DNA from: Legionella adelaidensis
GTDB lineage: Bacteria; Pseudomonadota; Gammaproteobacteria; Legionellales; Legionellaceae
Assembly: GCF_900637865.1 (NCBI RefSeq)
Contig: NZ_LR134418.1
Location: 62,001-126,000, forward strand
DNA: 64,000 bases
Reading direction: 5' to 3'
Each line of letters opens with the position of its first letter. Positions within the stretch are counted from its first letter, which is position 1. Positions 1 through 10,228 of this stretch are shown here, piece by piece. The position numbers were made by a program, and so were the translations under genes. The notes beneath the pieces were generated by a model. The model was given only the letters and a program-made list of their open reading frames with translations, had not been told where the DNA came from and ran no database searches.

Positions 1-771
1 AGGACTAGAACCGCGTACAGATTTATGTAAAGCCGAAATTTGATCATAAAAATTTTCACCGCCTTTATCAAAGCGCCGGCCACTTTGTACAAGCACATTA
101 TTAATAAATTCCGCGTTAATTTCTGTTTTCTCTAAGGTAAGCGCCGCTGTATTTACTTGCTCTAACAAGTTTAAAAATCGACGCGCATCTCCATCTGCAT
201 AGGAGATTAGCATTTTAATCGCTTCTTCTTCAAAATTGAGATGCGAGAGAACTTTGGTGTGTGCACGTTTTAAAAGTTCTCGCAATTCTTTATCCGTTAA
301 CGGTTTCAATACATACACTTGCGCTCTGGAAAGTAAAGCAGAAATGACTTCAAAAGAAGGATTTTCGGTTGTCGCACCTATAAAAGTGATAAGACCCGAT
401 TCCGTATATGGGAGCAATGCATCTTGTTGCGCTTTATTAAAGCGATGAATCTCATCAATAAAAAGAATAGTATGCCTATTTTTGGCCTGATAATTTTTAG
501 CTTCCTCAACCGCCGCTCGTATATCTTTTACCCCCGAAAAAACGGCAGATAAGGCAATCCATTCACAATCGAAAGTATTAGCGGTTAACTTGGCAATGGT
601 AGTCTTGCCTACTCCCGGGGGACCCCAAAGAATCATGGAATGCAACTTTCCCGACTCAAAAGCTAAACGCAATGGTTTTCCTGGCCCCAAAAGGTGCGAT
701 TGGCCGATTACCTCATTTAAGGTGGTCGGCCTTAATAATTCAGCGAGAGGGGGAGGGAGAGGGGATGTCAT
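1..771 (-). CDS. rarA: RarA/MgsA replication-associated recombination ATPase (partial, C-terminus outside window)
   Basis: AAA+ clamp-loader-like ATPase of the RarA/MgsA/WRNIP1 family, which acts at stalled replication forks. The 257 visible codons carry a proline-rich start, Walker A GPPGVGKTT at about residues 50-58, the Walker B region LFIDEIHRFNKAQQD, the sensor region GATTENPSF and the arginine-containing DGDARRFLN segment. The family is about 440 aa, so roughly the last 40% lies beyond position 1. The ATG at 771 overlaps the lolA stop as ATGA, implying translational coupling in an ftsK-lolA-rarA operon, an order common in gammaproteobacteria. Nothing is disrupted in the visible part. 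Confidence 0.95.
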   Translation of the reverse strand, partial: MTSPLPPPLAELLRPTTLNEVIGQSHLLGPGKPLRLAFESGKLHSMILWGPPGVGKTTIAKLTANTFDCEWIALSAVFSGVKDIRAAVEEAKNYQAKNRHTILFIDEIHRFNKAQQDALLPYTESGLITFIGATTENPSFEVISALLSRAQVYVLKPLTDKELRELLKRAHTKVLSHLNFEEEAIKMLISYADGDARRFLNLLEQVNTAALTLEKTEINAEFINNVLVQSGRRFDKGGENFYDQISALHKSVRGSSP

Positions 772-1376
772 TGCTGAACCACATCTACCCCTTTGGGTGC
801 CTTAAATTTAAAGAGACTGGATGATAAAGAAGGGTTCGTTTTAATGTTACTTAACGTCACATGCGTGTGCTGCCCTAATTGATCAAATAATTCCATCCCT
901 TTTAAGGTTTCTCCTTCAAAAATTAATTTTACGCGTTGAAAATTAGCCTTACTTGATTTGGCTTTTAAATCGAAATATTCTAAATTTCCTTTGCTGGATT
1001 CAGTAACATTAAAATCTCTATTAACCGTATCGTCATACCCGCTTAAAAAAAGACCTGCAGTCCCACCTATACCTTTTTGTTGTTTTTTAACTGTCACTTG
1101 TTCTAAATCGACATCATAAACCCACAAACGGTTCCCATCAGCCACTACTAATTGCGGCATAGGACTTTTAGTCTGCCAGCGAAATTTTCCTGGCCTGGAT
1201 AAAGCCATGGTTCCTGAAGAACGAGAGACTTGTTTTTTCTTAGCCTTTACTACTTGAGAAAAACTAGCGCTCATAGTCCGTATCGCATTTAATTTATCTT
1301 GCACCTTAACTGCGGCATCCTCCGCAAAACAAAATTGCGAAAGCAATAAAAAACTACCCAATACTATTTTTTTCAT
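768..1376 (-). CDS. lolA: Outer-membrane lipoprotein carrier protein LolA
   Basis: Periplasmic chaperone that takes lipoproteins from LolCDE and delivers them to LolB. The 202-aa product begins with a clear Sec signal peptide (MKKIVLGSFLLLSQFCFA, cleavage before EDAAV) and keeps the LolA pattern: ARTMSASFSQ-like N-terminal strand, RPGKFRW, and a hydrophobic cavity segment ending in FKFKAPKGVDVV. I chose the ATG at 1376 because AGGGAG sits 4-5 bases upstream; an in-frame ATG at 1394 would overlap ftsK and add six charged residues before the signal peptide. It lies between ftsK and rarA on the same strand and overlaps rarA by four bases. Confidence 0.95.
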   Translation of the reverse strand: MKKIVLGSFLLLSQFCFAEDAAVKVQDKLNAIRTMSASFSQVVKAKKKQVSRSSGTMALSRPGKFRWQTKSPMPQLVVADGNRLWVYDVDLEQVTVKKQQKGIGGTAGLFLSGYDDTVNRDFNVTESSKGNLEYFDLKAKSSKANFQRVKLIFEGETLKGMELFDQLGQHTHVTLSNIKTNPSLSSSLFKFKAPKGVDVVQQ

Positions 1377-1386
1377 TTTCTCTCCC

Positions 1387-3732
1387 TTAGTCATCAGACA
1401 TTGTCGAAACCAGCACTTCTCTCATACCGCCCTCTAGCGGTCCCAAGACACCGGTGCGTTCCATTTCTTCAATTAACCGGGCAGCGCGGTTATAGCCTAT
1501 CTTAAAACGTCTTTGCACCGCAGAAATACTAGCTTTGCGGGTTTGAACGACAAACTCCACAGCTTGATCATACAAATTATCACTCTCTTCCGTCTCTTGA
1601 GACTCTTCACCCCCAAATCCACCATCCATATTGTCAGCAAAGTTTTGGGTAATCTCATCAATGTATTCAGGCTCCCCTCGTGTTCGCCAATCATCAGCCA
1701 CCCGGTGAACTTCCTGATCATCAACAAACGCACCATGTACTCGTAACGGCGCTCCTGTTCCAGGAGCTAAGAATAACATATCTCCATGCCCTAATAACTG
1801 TTCTGCACCTTGTTGATCCAAAATGGTCCGCGAATCGATTTTTGAGGAAACCTGGAAAGAAATACGCGTTGGAATATTGGATTTAATTAATCCAGTTAAT
1901 ACATCCACAGAAGGTCTTTGAGTAGCAAGGATAAGATGGATTCCAGCTGCTCGTGCTTTTTGTGCGATTCTTGCGATAAGCTGCTCGACTTTTTTACCTA
2001 CCACCATCATCATGTCGGCTAATTCATCAATTACCACTACTACATAAGGAAGTTGCTCTAATACCGGAGCTTCGTTATCCATACTGTCGGTAGGTTTCCA
2101 ATGCGGGTCTTGCAGTGGATTTCCTTGTGCTTTTGCATCGGCAATTTTGGTATTAAAACCGGCTAAATTTCGGACACCTAAAGCTGCCATTAATTTATAC
2201 CGTCGTTCCATTTCCGCAACACACCAACGTAAAGCGCTGGCAGCTTCTTTCATGTCGGTAACAACAGGCGTTAATAAATGAGGAATACCATCATATATGG
2301 ATAATTCCAACATCTTGGGATCCACCATGATTAGACGCACTTGTTCAGGGGTCGCTTTAAAAAGTAAACTTAAAATCATGGCATTTATACCTACTGATTT
2401 TCCTGAACCTGTGGTTCCGGCTACCAGCAAATGCGGCATTTTTGCCAAATCTACTACCATGGGATGTCCCGCTATATCTACTCCCAAAGCTAAGGAGAGA
2501 GGCGAATGGGCTGACTGATACACCTCTGCTGAGAGCACATCCGATAAAGAAACCATCGCGCGGTCTTGATTAGGCAATTCAATGCCCACAACCGTTTTCC
2601 CAGGGATAATTTCAACAACACGAACGCTTGTTACCGAGAGGGAGCGCGCTAAATCTTTCGCCAGTGCTGTTAATTTACTAACTTTTATCCCCGCGGCTAA
2701 CTGCAATTCAAACCGGGTGATAACGGGTCCTGGGTGTACCGAGACTACATCGGCTTGAATTCCAAAATCTAATAAATGTTGCTCTACGTCTCGGGAAAGT
2801 TGCTCCAATTCTTGATGAGAATACCCTCCCATAGGCTTTCCTGGTTTCCCTTTATTCAATAAATCCAAAGAGGGCAAACCACCCATGGAAGCCACCTTAG
2901 CCTGCTCACTTTTAGGCTTACGTGGAGCAACGGAAATGGGTTCTTCCACTGTAATTTTAGGAATATTTTTTTCTTTTCGTGCTCTCGATACTTCTGTCAA
3001 AGGAGCTAAACTGGGCACATGCGTTCGCGCGGGTGTCTTTTTACTGCTAGCTTGATTATATCTTGCCAAGCTAGCACTGGTTTTTTCCTTTAACCATGCA
3101 AAATTTCTCAGCGTAAAATGAAAGAAACGCAGGGAATAAAGGCCAATTTTTTCAGTAACAAAAATCCAGGAGAGACCGGTCAACCAAGTCACTCCTACTA
3201 AGAACAAAGCTAAAAAGAGTAAAGTAGCTCCTTGCATATTTAAGGTGTAACTAAAAAACAAAGCAAGATAGTGCCCCAGAACTCCTCCCGCTCGCGCAAT
3301 AGAAAGCTGGCTTCCTTGAAATTCGAACGCTAATAAACCACAGCCACCGCAAAGCAAGAGAACTAACCCTGCAAGTCGAAGTGACAACATCGCCTTATTG
3401 CTTTTGCCTATTGTGCGCTGATCATGCAAAACAACCCACGACAGCAGAATAAAATACCCTGGTAATAAATACGCGAGGAAACCAAAAAGGAAATAAAGCG
3501 TATCCGCGATATAAGCACCTACTTGCCCTCCAGCATTGGCGATTTCCCCTTGTGGGTTATACGGATGAGTCCATGAAGGATCTGCCTGACTATAGGTAAG
3601 TAAGGAAAAAAATATAAACAGCGCGGCAGTTAAAACCAAAATAAAACTGCCTTCGCTAATACGTTTTAGAAAAAAATTAGGCACGACTGTTTTAGGAGCT
3701 CCCGCCTGACTCCCGGATTGTTGTTTTGTCAT
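1387..3732 (-). CDS. ftsK: DNA translocase FtsK
   Basis: Septal DNA pump that clears the chromosome terminus and activates XerCD recombination at dif. The 781-aa protein has about four membrane helices in residues 28-195, a short Lys/Pro-rich linker at about 225-300, and the motor. Walker A GTTGSGKS lies at 439-446 and Walker [11 protein letters not shown] at about 564-572. The C-terminal winged-helix gamma domain (about 715-781, with [18 protein letters not shown]) reads KOPS sequences. The linker is much shorter than in E. coli (1329 aa) and typical of Legionella-sized FtsK. It is the first gene of the ftsK-lolA-rarA operon and is divergent from trxB, 61 bases away. Confidence 0.97.
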   Translation of the reverse strand: MTKQQSGSQAGAPKTVVPNFFLKRISEGSFILVLTAALFIFFSLLTYSQADPSWTHPYNPQGEIANAGGQVGAYIADTLYFLFGFLAYLLPGYFILLSWVVLHDQRTIGKSNKAMLSLRLAGLVLLLCGGCGLLAFEFQGSQLSIARAGGVLGHYLALFFSYTLNMQGATLLFLALFLVGVTWLTGLSWIFVTEKIGLYSLRFFHFTLRNFAWLKEKTSASLARYNQASSKKTPARTHVPSLAPLTEVSRARKEKNIPKITVEEPISVAPRKPKSEQAKVASMGGLPSLDLLNKGKPGKPMGGYSHQELEQLSRDVEQHLLDFGIQADVVSVHPGPVITRFELQLAAGIKVSKLTALAKDLARSLSVTSVRVVEIIPGKTVVGIELPNQDRAMVSLSDVLSAEVYQSAHSPLSLALGVDIAGHPMVVDLAKMPHLLVAGTTGSGKSVGINAMILSLLFKATPEQVRLIMVDPKMLELSIYDGIPHLLTPVVTDMKEAASALRWCVAEMERRYKLMAALGVRNLAGFNTKIADAKAQGNPLQDPHWKPTDSMDNEAPVLEQLPYVVVVIDELADMMMVVGKKVEQLIARIAQKARAAGIHLILATQRPSVDVLTGLIKSNIPTRISFQVSSKIDSRTILDQQGAEQLLGHGDMLFLAPGTGAPLRVHGAFVDDQEVHRVADDWRTRGEPEYIDEITQNFADNMDGGFGGEESQETEESDNLYDQAVEFVVQTRKASISAVQRRFKIGYNRAARLIEEMERTGVLGPLEGGMREVLVSTMSDD

Positions 3733-3781
3733 AGGTATTTTAAAGCAAGTGTATTATCATACTCCCACCATCTTAACATAA

Positions 3782-4738
<957 letters not shown>

Positions 4739-4773
4739 GCCTGAGAGAGATTGACTTATTGTGGTTCTGGGAG

Positions 4774-4892
4774 GGTATTGTCCAAGGTTGGCTGGGTTTT
4801 TACAAACACGCATAAAGCCATCCTGGCGCTCTCAGACGCCATCCTTGGCGTCTGAAGGTTTGTAAAAAACCAGCCCAACCTTGAACAATACC
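4774..4892 (+). repeat. 119-bp inverted-repeat element, family A copy 1
   Basis: Starts GGTATTGTCCAAGGTTGG and ends CCAACCTTGAACAATACC, so the ~34-bp ends are near-perfect inverted repeats. An internal hairpin, AGACGCC-atcctt-GGCGTCT, lies at about 4829-4854. A second copy in the opposite orientation is at 16965-17082. No ORF is present. It sits between trxB and aat. A MITE-like or REP/ERIC-like element fits; no flanking target duplication is obvious. Confidence 0.85.
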
Positions 4893-4940
4893 GAGAGTTC
4901 TGTGGAAATGAGCCGATCGATCTTTCAGAAAAATAGCCCA

Positions 4941-5013
4941 GATGTAGCGCAAGCGTAATCAAGGAATAGTATGTAATTGCGAAGGAAAATCTTAATTTTT
5001 GCTACGCTACATC
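4941..5013. repeat. Short inverted repeat in the aat leader
   Basis: GATGTAGCG at 4941-4949 pairs with CGCTACATC at 5005-5013. The surrounding 'GTAGCGCAAGCGTAATC' wording resembles short intergenic repeats common in Legionella-like genomes (from memory). It could fold in the aat 5' leader. Confidence 0.4.
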
Positions 5014-5045
5014 AAGGCTACGATTTTACTATTTACAAAACCATA

Positions 5046-5738
5046 GTGAATACTATTAAACCAACCATTTTAGATTCAAACGATCTCACCTTTCCCGATC
5101 CGAATACAGCAAACGAAGAGGGATTACTTGCTATTGGGGGAGATTTATCTCCAGCACGTTTATTAGCGGCATACGGCTCAGGCATTTTCCCCTGGTATGA
5201 AGAAGGCGTTCCCATATTATGGTGGTCTCCTGATCCTCGTATGATTTTATATCCCGATCAATTTCAGCTATCCCATAGTTTACGTAAAATGCTAAAAAAA
5301 CCCTTTGAATGCACACTAGACAAAGCCTTTGGTGAAGTTATTACTGCTTGCGCCACTACGGGAAAAAGAGAAAATGCAACGTGGATAACGCAAGAAATGC
5401 AGGATGCGTATCATCAATTACATCAACTAGGCTTTGCGCATTCTGTGGAAATATGGTTTGAAAACCAATTAGTCGGCGGTTTATATGGAATTAGCTTAGG
5501 TAACGCTTTTTTTGGTGAATCTATGTTTCATATGATGCCAAATACCTCCAAGCTAGCAATGTATTTTCTTTGTAAAATCACTCAACGTCTGCAATTTGAT
5601 TTTATCGACTGCCAACTGCCCACTACGCACTTGCAAAGCCTGGGCGGAATAAAAATTAGCAGGGTAGCGTTTCTGGAAAAACTTAAACACTCCCTGCAAC
5701 ATCCAACTATTGAAGGCTCCTGGCAAAAATTTATTTGA
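5046..5738 (+). CDS. aat: Leucyl/phenylalanyl-tRNA-protein transferase
   Basis: Adds Leu or Phe from aminoacyl-tRNA to N-terminal Lys/Arg of proteins, making them ClpS/ClpAP substrates in the N-end rule pathway. The family hallmarks are all present: FPDP, GLLAIGGDLSPARLLAAYGSGIFPW, WWSPDPRMIL, VGGLYGISLG-NAFFGESMF and the C-terminal DCQLPTTHLQSLGG. I chose the GTG at 5046 (NTIKPTILDSN), giving 230 aa against 234 in E. coli; an in-frame TTG at 4977 would add 23 unrelated residues encoded by repeat-like DNA. It lies upstream of infA as in many gammaproteobacteria, but ate and clpA are not adjacent. Confidence 0.93.
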   Translation: MNTIKPTILDSNDLTFPDPNTANEEGLLAIGGDLSPARLLAAYGSGIFPWYEEGVPILWWSPDPRMILYPDQFQLSHSLRKMLKKPFECTLDKAFGEVITACATTGKRENATWITQEMQDAYHQLHQLGFAHSVEIWFENQLVGGLYGISLGNAFFGESMFHMMPNTSKLAMYFLCKITQRLQFDFIDCQLPTTHLQSLGGIKISRVAFLEKLKHSLQHPTIEGSWQKFI

Positions 5739-5928
5739 GCACTTCCACTACTTTTTCTATTTAAGGAAGAAAAACTTTAATCTCTTTTTATAAAAATGTA
5801 TAATATCTGATTTAGTAGAGCAAAAAATATACTATCATTAAAAACATACTCGTTCTGATCCATATCCCAATTGCCATTTTCTTTATTTTAGGGCACGATC
5901 AGCGCTTTAATATTTTTTGAGAGACCGA

Positions 5929-6150
5929 TTGGCAAAAGAAGATCATTTAGAGATGCAAGGGACGGTTATTGACACCCTTCCTAACACTATGTTTAGAGTA
6001 CAATTGGAAAATGGTCACATTGTTACCGCACATATTTCCGGTAGAATGCGTAAAAACTATATCCGTATTCTTACAGGTGATAAAGTACGTGTCGAATTAA
6101 CTCCCTATGATCTAACCAAAGGTCGTATAACCTTTCGCGATAAGAATTAA
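5929..6150 (+). CDS. infA: Translation initiation factor IF-1
   Basis: OB-fold factor that binds the 30S A site during initiation. The 73-aa sequence is almost identical to E. coli IF-1 through [46 protein letters not shown] and [12 protein letters not shown]. The start is TTG at 5929, fixed by the invariant AKED terminus; an upstream in-frame TTG at 5917 would add RDR. The stop overlaps the stop of convergent pmbA by about three bases. The 190-base gap from aat is AT-rich and probably holds an infA promoter (TATAAT-like at about 5800). Confidence 0.95.
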   Translation: MAKEDHLEMQGTVIDTLPNTMFRVQLENGHIVTAHISGRMRKNYIRILTGDKVRVELTPYDLTKGRITFRDKN

Positions 6151-7505
6151 TTACCAGCAAGCATCATTTCTTCTATTAAAATTGAACCGCAACGGGTAGC
6201 CACATTGGGATTAATATCTGTTCCCACTGCTATAATGTTGCGGAACATATTTTTAAGATTTCCAGCTATCGTAATTTCCTCTACCGGAAATTGGATTTGG
6301 CCTTTCTCTACCCAAAAACCTGCCGCTCCCCGAGAGTAATCTCCTGTTAAACCATTTACACCTTGGCCCATTAATTCTGTTACCAGGAGCCCCGTGTCCA
6401 TTTGTTTTAGAAGTTGCGGTAAATCACCACTGTTAGGGTCTATTGTTAAATTAAATACCCCGCCGCTATTTGCCGTGGTTTTTAAGCCCAATTTCCTGGC
6501 AGAATAGCTTCCCAAAACATATTGTTGCAGCGTGCCTTCAGTAACAAAAACATTATTACGTGTGGGAACGCCTTCTCCATCGAATGGTGCGCTACCTAAT
6601 GCTCCTAAAAGATGTGGTTGTTCATAAATGCGTACCCATTGGGGGAATATTTGTTTACCAAGGTAATCAAGAAGAAAAGAATTTTTGCGGTATAAATTAG
6701 CTCCGCTAATTGCATTGATAAAGCTGGAAAGAATTCCATGAGACAACCGGGAGGAAAAAATAACCGGCACTTTTTGGGTTTTTAACTTTTTTGCCCCTAA
6801 ACGACTCGTAGTACGGGAAGCCGCACTATTTGCTAATATCGCGATGTCCATTAAATCTTCCGGATTACGTGTAGTGGTGTAATCATAATCGCGTTGCATT
6901 GCCTCACCTTCTGCAGCAATTAAAGAGCAGCTGATGCTATGCCTGGTATTGTCAATTATACCTAAGGCTCCATGACTATTAGCATAACCATGGGAAAAAT
7001 TATAAGTAGCGATGTTGCAACCATCCGAGTTAACAATACGCTTGTCCGAAGCTAAGGCTTGTTTTTCACACTGGATAGCTTTCTCAATGGCGTCGGGCGG
7101 AGAAATATTCCAAGGATGATACAGCGCAAGATCAGGATAAGCATTGGTCATTAATTCTTTATCAGCAAGACCAGAACAAGGGTCAACAGCACTTACTTTA
7201 GCAATATCGCAAGCATGGGCAATCATGCTGTTTAATGCTTTTTCTGAAGTATCTGTACTGCTGGCAGAACCTTTTCTGTGGCCAAAAAATACCGTTACGC
7301 TTACCCCTTTATCTTCACTAAAAGCAACCGTCTCTACTTCACCCATGCGCACGTCTACAGAAAACCCACTATCATGGTTAACTGCCACAGAAGCATCTGT
7401 TGCGCCCTGTTTTTTGGCCAAATTTAAAACTTGGTGCATAATCTCAACCAATTCCTTAGTTGACTTAGGCTCAGATCTATTGGTATTTTGCGAAAGAGTT
7501 TGCAT
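6147..7505 (-). CDS. pmbA: Metalloprotease subunit TldE/PmbA
   Basis: Inactive partner subunit of the TldD/TldE heterodimeric zinc protease, which processes unfolded peptides and some modified peptides. The 452-aa sequence has the U62 family features: [33 protein letters not shown] N-terminus, [12 protein letters not shown], the [21 protein letters not shown] segment, [10 protein letters not shown] and the C-terminal [17 protein letters not shown]...[14 protein letters not shown]. The HExxH motif of TldD is absent, as expected for TldE. The ATG at 7505 has GGAATG upstream. tldD is not in this window, so the two subunits are not in one operon. The gene is convergent with infA. Confidence 0.94.
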   Translation of the reverse strand: MQTLSQNTNRSEPKSTKELVEIMHQVLNLAKKQGATDASVAVNHDSGFSVDVRMGEVETVAFSEDKGVSVTVFFGHRKGSASSTDTSEKALNSMIAHACDIAKVSAVDPCSGLADKELMTNAYPDLALYHPWNISPPDAIEKAIQCEKQALASDKRIVNSDGCNIATYNFSHGYANSHGALGIIDNTRHSISCSLIAAEGEAMQRDYDYTTTRNPEDLMDIAILANSAASRTTSRLGAKKLKTQKVPVIFSSRLSHGILSSFINAISGANLYRKNSFLLDYLGKQIFPQWVRIYEQPHLLGALGSAPFDGEGVPTRNNVFVTEGTLQQYVLGSYSARKLGLKTTANSGGVFNLTIDPNSGDLPQLLKQMDTGLLVTELMGQGVNGLTGDYSRGAAGFWVEKGQIQFPVEEITIAGNLKNMFRNIIAVGTDINPNVATRCGSILIEEMMLAGN

Positions 7506-7552
7506 GACATTCCAATAAAAAATTTAAATTGTAACAAGGATACAAGAATAAA

Positions 7553-8344
7553 ATGCCAAGGCAAGCCGTATTCAAGGATAGAATCAAGAAAATACTAAAG
7601 CTATTTATCTTACCTGTGATTATTTTAATCGCTATAGGTCTGCCTGCGCTTGCCAAGAACTGGAAAACCCTGGCTCCCGGGGTCGAGTATAAAGACATTA
7701 ATAAAAATACGCTGTCTCCCTGGTCTCATATCCATGTTTTTCGTATTAATTTAGAGAAAAATGAATTAGACCTGGTCATGGCAAAAAAACTTGCTAAAAA
7801 ATACGCCTCGGCAAAAGATTTCTCCGAACATAGTAAGGCATTAATCACTTTAAATGGGGGATTTTTTGATCAGGATCACCAACCTTTAGGCTTACGTTTA
7901 AGTCATCATAATCAACATAACCCAATAAAAAACATTAGTTGGTGGGGAATTTTTTATATTAAAAACCAACAACCTTCTATATCCAATGTAACCCGCTTTA
8001 AAGCAGACAAATCCATTGATTTCGCCTTACAAAGCGGTCCCCGATTATTAATAAAAGGTAAAATTCCTTCTTTAAAAACGGGAGTAGCTGAGCGTTCTGC
8101 GCTCGGGATTGATAAAGAGGGGAATGTAATTATTTTAGTCACAGAACATTTTCCAATGACCACAACCGCATTAGCGGAATTAATGCACAATCAACTCCAC
8201 TGTGAGGATGCTCTTAATCTCGATGGCGGCAGCTCAAGCCAGCTCTATGCCAAGATAGATTCTTTTCACCTACACGTACCAGGCTTTTCTGAAGTCAGTG
8301 ATGCGATTATTGTGAAACCAAAATCCCAGGAATCAACCCAATAA
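7553..8344 (+). CDS. DUF2233 / phosphodiester-glycosidase-like protein
   Basis: The 263-aa protein has an N-terminal membrane anchor or signal segment (residues about 12-35, LFILPVIILIAIGLPALA) followed by a NAGPA/DUF2233 domain. The hallmarks are LNGGFFD, GPRLL, ERSALGID and LNLDGGSSSQL, the metal- and substrate-binding blocks of the phosphodiester glycosidase fold (relatives of the mammalian uncovering enzyme and Bacillus YoeB-type proteins). It is probably periplasmic or inner-membrane anchored. The substrate cannot be inferred. ATG 7553 has only a distant AAGGA. It is divergent from pmbA, and a TATCCGAGC-type repeat follows its stop. Confidence 0.8.
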   Translation: MPRQAVFKDRIKKILKLFILPVIILIAIGLPALAKNWKTLAPGVEYKDINKNTLSPWSHIHVFRINLEKNELDLVMAKKLAKKYASAKDFSEHSKALITLNGGFFDQDHQPLGLRLSHHNQHNPIKNISWWGIFYIKNQQPSISNVTRFKADKSIDFALQSGPRLLIKGKIPSLKTGVAERSALGIDKEGNVIILVTEHFPMTTTALAELMHNQLHCEDALNLDGGSSSQLYAKIDSFHLHVPGFSEVSDAIIVKPKSQESTQ

Positions 8345-8378
8345 TCTCCTTGCTAACGTGCGCGGCGGTTATTCAATC

Positions 8379-8407
8379 TATCCGAGCTACGACCGTGCGG
8401 GAGCGGA
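8379..8407 (+). repeat. TATCCGAGC-type palindromic repeat, copy 1
   Basis: TATCCGAGCTACGACCGT followed by gcgggagcgg. It shares its core (TATCCGAGC, CGACCGT, GGGAGCG) with 33631-33668. Both copies lie just past the stop of a plus-strand gene. This copy has lost the right arm of the stem. Confidence 0.5.
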
Positions 8408-8436
8408 GAATTTTTTTTCTGTTCGCACCCGCTTGG

Positions 8437-9783
8437 TTAGATTAAATTCAAGACCTCCTGCAAATGCTTAACAGCGATCACTTCAATACCTATATCTTGT
8501 TTAGGAGCATTTGCAAAAGGAACGATGGCTTTTTTAAATCCATGCTTGGCTGCCTCTTTTAAACGCTCTTGCCCACTTTGTACCGGACGTATCTCTCCCG
8601 CTAAACCGATTTCGCCAAATACAATCGTTTCATTTTCAAAAACTCGGTTCTTGAGACTGGATACGACCGCGACAATTAAGGCTAAATCACTAGCGGTTTC
8701 TGTGACTTTGACTCCGCCTACAACATTTAGAAATACGTCTTGATCAAACGTTGCTATACCTCCATGCCTATGTAAAACAGCAAGGAGTATAGCAATGCGA
8801 CTATTGTCTAGCCCGGCAGTTATTCGTTTCGCTTGTTGCCCGTGTGATTCATCAACCAGTGCTTGCACTTCAACTAACATGGGCCGGGAGCCTTCCCATG
8901 TCACCATTACTACACTCCCAGGAGTCGGATCGGGTTGTCTTGAAAGAAAAATGGCGGAGGGGTTTGAAACTTCTTTCAACCCACGGTCTGTCATAGCAAA
9001 AATCCCTAATTCATTCACAGCCCCAAAACGATTTTTAATGGCACGAATAACACGAAAACGGCTATCGCTTTGGCCTTCAAAATAAAGCACACAATCCACC
9101 ATATGCTCGAGAACGCGCGGCCCGGCAAGCGCTCCTTCTTTAGTTACATGCCCCACTAAAAATACGGCGGTTTGCGTCATTTTGGCATAACGTACTAACT
9201 GTGCAGCCGACTCCCGAACCTGGCTCACTCCGCCGGGAGCTGAAGTTATCGCTTCGGTAAAAATGGTTTGGATGGAATCAATGACCATAATTTTAGGAGC
9301 TTCTTTTTGCGCATGATGGATAATCGCCTCTACCTGGGTCTCGGCTAATAAACGCAAATTACCTATGTTGAGCTGTAAACGTTTCGCCCGCATAGCTACT
9401 TGCTGTAACGATTCCTCGCCGGTGACATACAGTACTTTTTGTTTTTCCGAGAGATTCGCCAAGGTTTGTAATAACAATGTAGATTTCCCAATTCCCGGGT
9501 CCCCTCCAATTAATACTACAGAGCCCTCAACTAATCCGCCGCCTAAAACGCGATTTAGTTCCGATACCCCGGAGTCCATTCTTACTTCGGCATCTAAAAT
9601 AACATCCTCCAGAAAAGTCACGCTTGAACGCTGATTAGCATAATTTCCTACCCGGATATTCTTGGGGTTACTAACACTTTCCTCACTAATCGCATTCCAA
9701 GCCCCACACTGGGTGCATTGCCCGGCCCATTGAGAAAAAACAGCCCCACATGCACTACAAACAAAATTTGTTTTTACTTTCAC
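8437..9783 (-). CDS. radA: DNA repair protein RadA/Sms
   Basis: RecA-related hexameric helicase that extends branch migration of recombination intermediates. The 448-aa protein has the N-terminal zinc finger (CSACGAVFSQWAGQCTQCGAW), Walker A GGDPGIGKST, the RadA-specific KNRFGAVNELG motif and a C-terminal Lon-protease-like domain (GGVKVTETASDLALIVAVVSS). I chose the GTG at 9783 because AAGGA is six bases upstream; a TTG one codon earlier is nearly adjacent to that RBS. The last residues (VIAVKHLQEVLNLI) are intact. The gene is single, convergent with the DUF2233 gene. Confidence 0.95.
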   Translation of the reverse strand: MKVKTNFVCSACGAVFSQWAGQCTQCGAWNAISEESVSNPKNIRVGNYANQRSSVTFLEDVILDAEVRMDSGVSELNRVLGGGLVEGSVVLIGGDPGIGKSTLLLQTLANLSEKQKVLYVTGEESLQQVAMRAKRLQLNIGNLRLLAETQVEAIIHHAQKEAPKIMVIDSIQTIFTEAITSAPGGVSQVRESAAQLVRYAKMTQTAVFLVGHVTKEGALAGPRVLEHMVDCVLYFEGQSDSRFRVIRAIKNRFGAVNELGIFAMTDRGLKEVSNPSAIFLSRQPDPTPGSVVMVTWEGSRPMLVEVQALVDESHGQQAKRITAGLDNSRIAILLAVLHRHGGIATFDQDVFLNVVGGVKVTETASDLALIVAVVSSLKNRVFENETIVFGEIGLAGEIRPVQSGQERLKEAAKHGFKKAIVPFANAPKQDIGIEVIAVKHLQEVLNLI

Positions 9784-9840
9784 CAATTTTCCTTATACCT
9801 CTGTTGAGCCTAGGTCCAATAATCTATGTACCATGGGTTT

Positions 9841-9864
9841 GTTGGGCCTGCCGGCCCAACCTAC
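9841..9864. repeat. GTTGGGCC-type palindromic repeat
   Basis: GTTGGGCCTGCCGGCCCAAC is a perfect hairpin followed by CTAC. It belongs to the same family as 51861-51928 and 59992-60058. Confidence 0.6.
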
Positions 9865-10009
9865 TTCTGAGAAATTAAAAAAGACTGCCAATAGCCTACT
9901 ATTACTCCTCTTTTTTAATTTCCCAGACACAAAAATCGAATCGTTCAAAACCTAGCATTTTGCAGTATCTTGGGTATAATTCCTACATTTTTCAGAGAAA
10001 TATACACCC

Positions 10010-10228
10010 ATGAGCGAGACTATTCATTTTGAGAATTCTATTGCTGAACTTGAAGATATTGTTAAGCAATTGGAAAAAGGGGATTTACCTCTAGAGGATT
10101 CTTTAAAGCAGTTTGAGAAAGGTATTACTCTTGCAAGAAAATGCCAGGAAGTATTAAGTCAAGCAGAACAAAAGATCGAAATTCTCTCGGCTGCCAAGGG
10201 TCCTATTGGAAGTACGAATGAGTCATGA
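10010..10228 (+). CDS. xseB: Exodeoxyribonuclease VII small subunit
   Basis: Small subunit of the XseA/XseB single-strand exonuclease. The 72-aa protein shows the family consensus [43 protein letters not shown], a two-helix coiled coil. It overlaps ispA by 11 bases, the classical xseB-ispA coupling. A TATAAT hexamer at 9975-9980 is a plausible -10 element 30 bases upstream of the ATG. xseA is not in the window. The dxs gene that often follows ispA is also absent. Confidence 0.95.
   Translation: MSETIHFENSIAELEDIVKQLEKGDLPLEDSLKQFEKGITLARKCQEVLSQAEQKIEILSAAKGPIGSTNES

Noticed and set aside
4756..4962. 68-codon ORF covering the family A repeat
   Set aside because: Open only because of the palindromic repeat; no start signal and no counterpart in the second copy.
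7144..7518. 124-codon plus-strand ORF antisense to pmbA
   Set aside because: Shadow of the pmbA reading frame with low-complexity composition.
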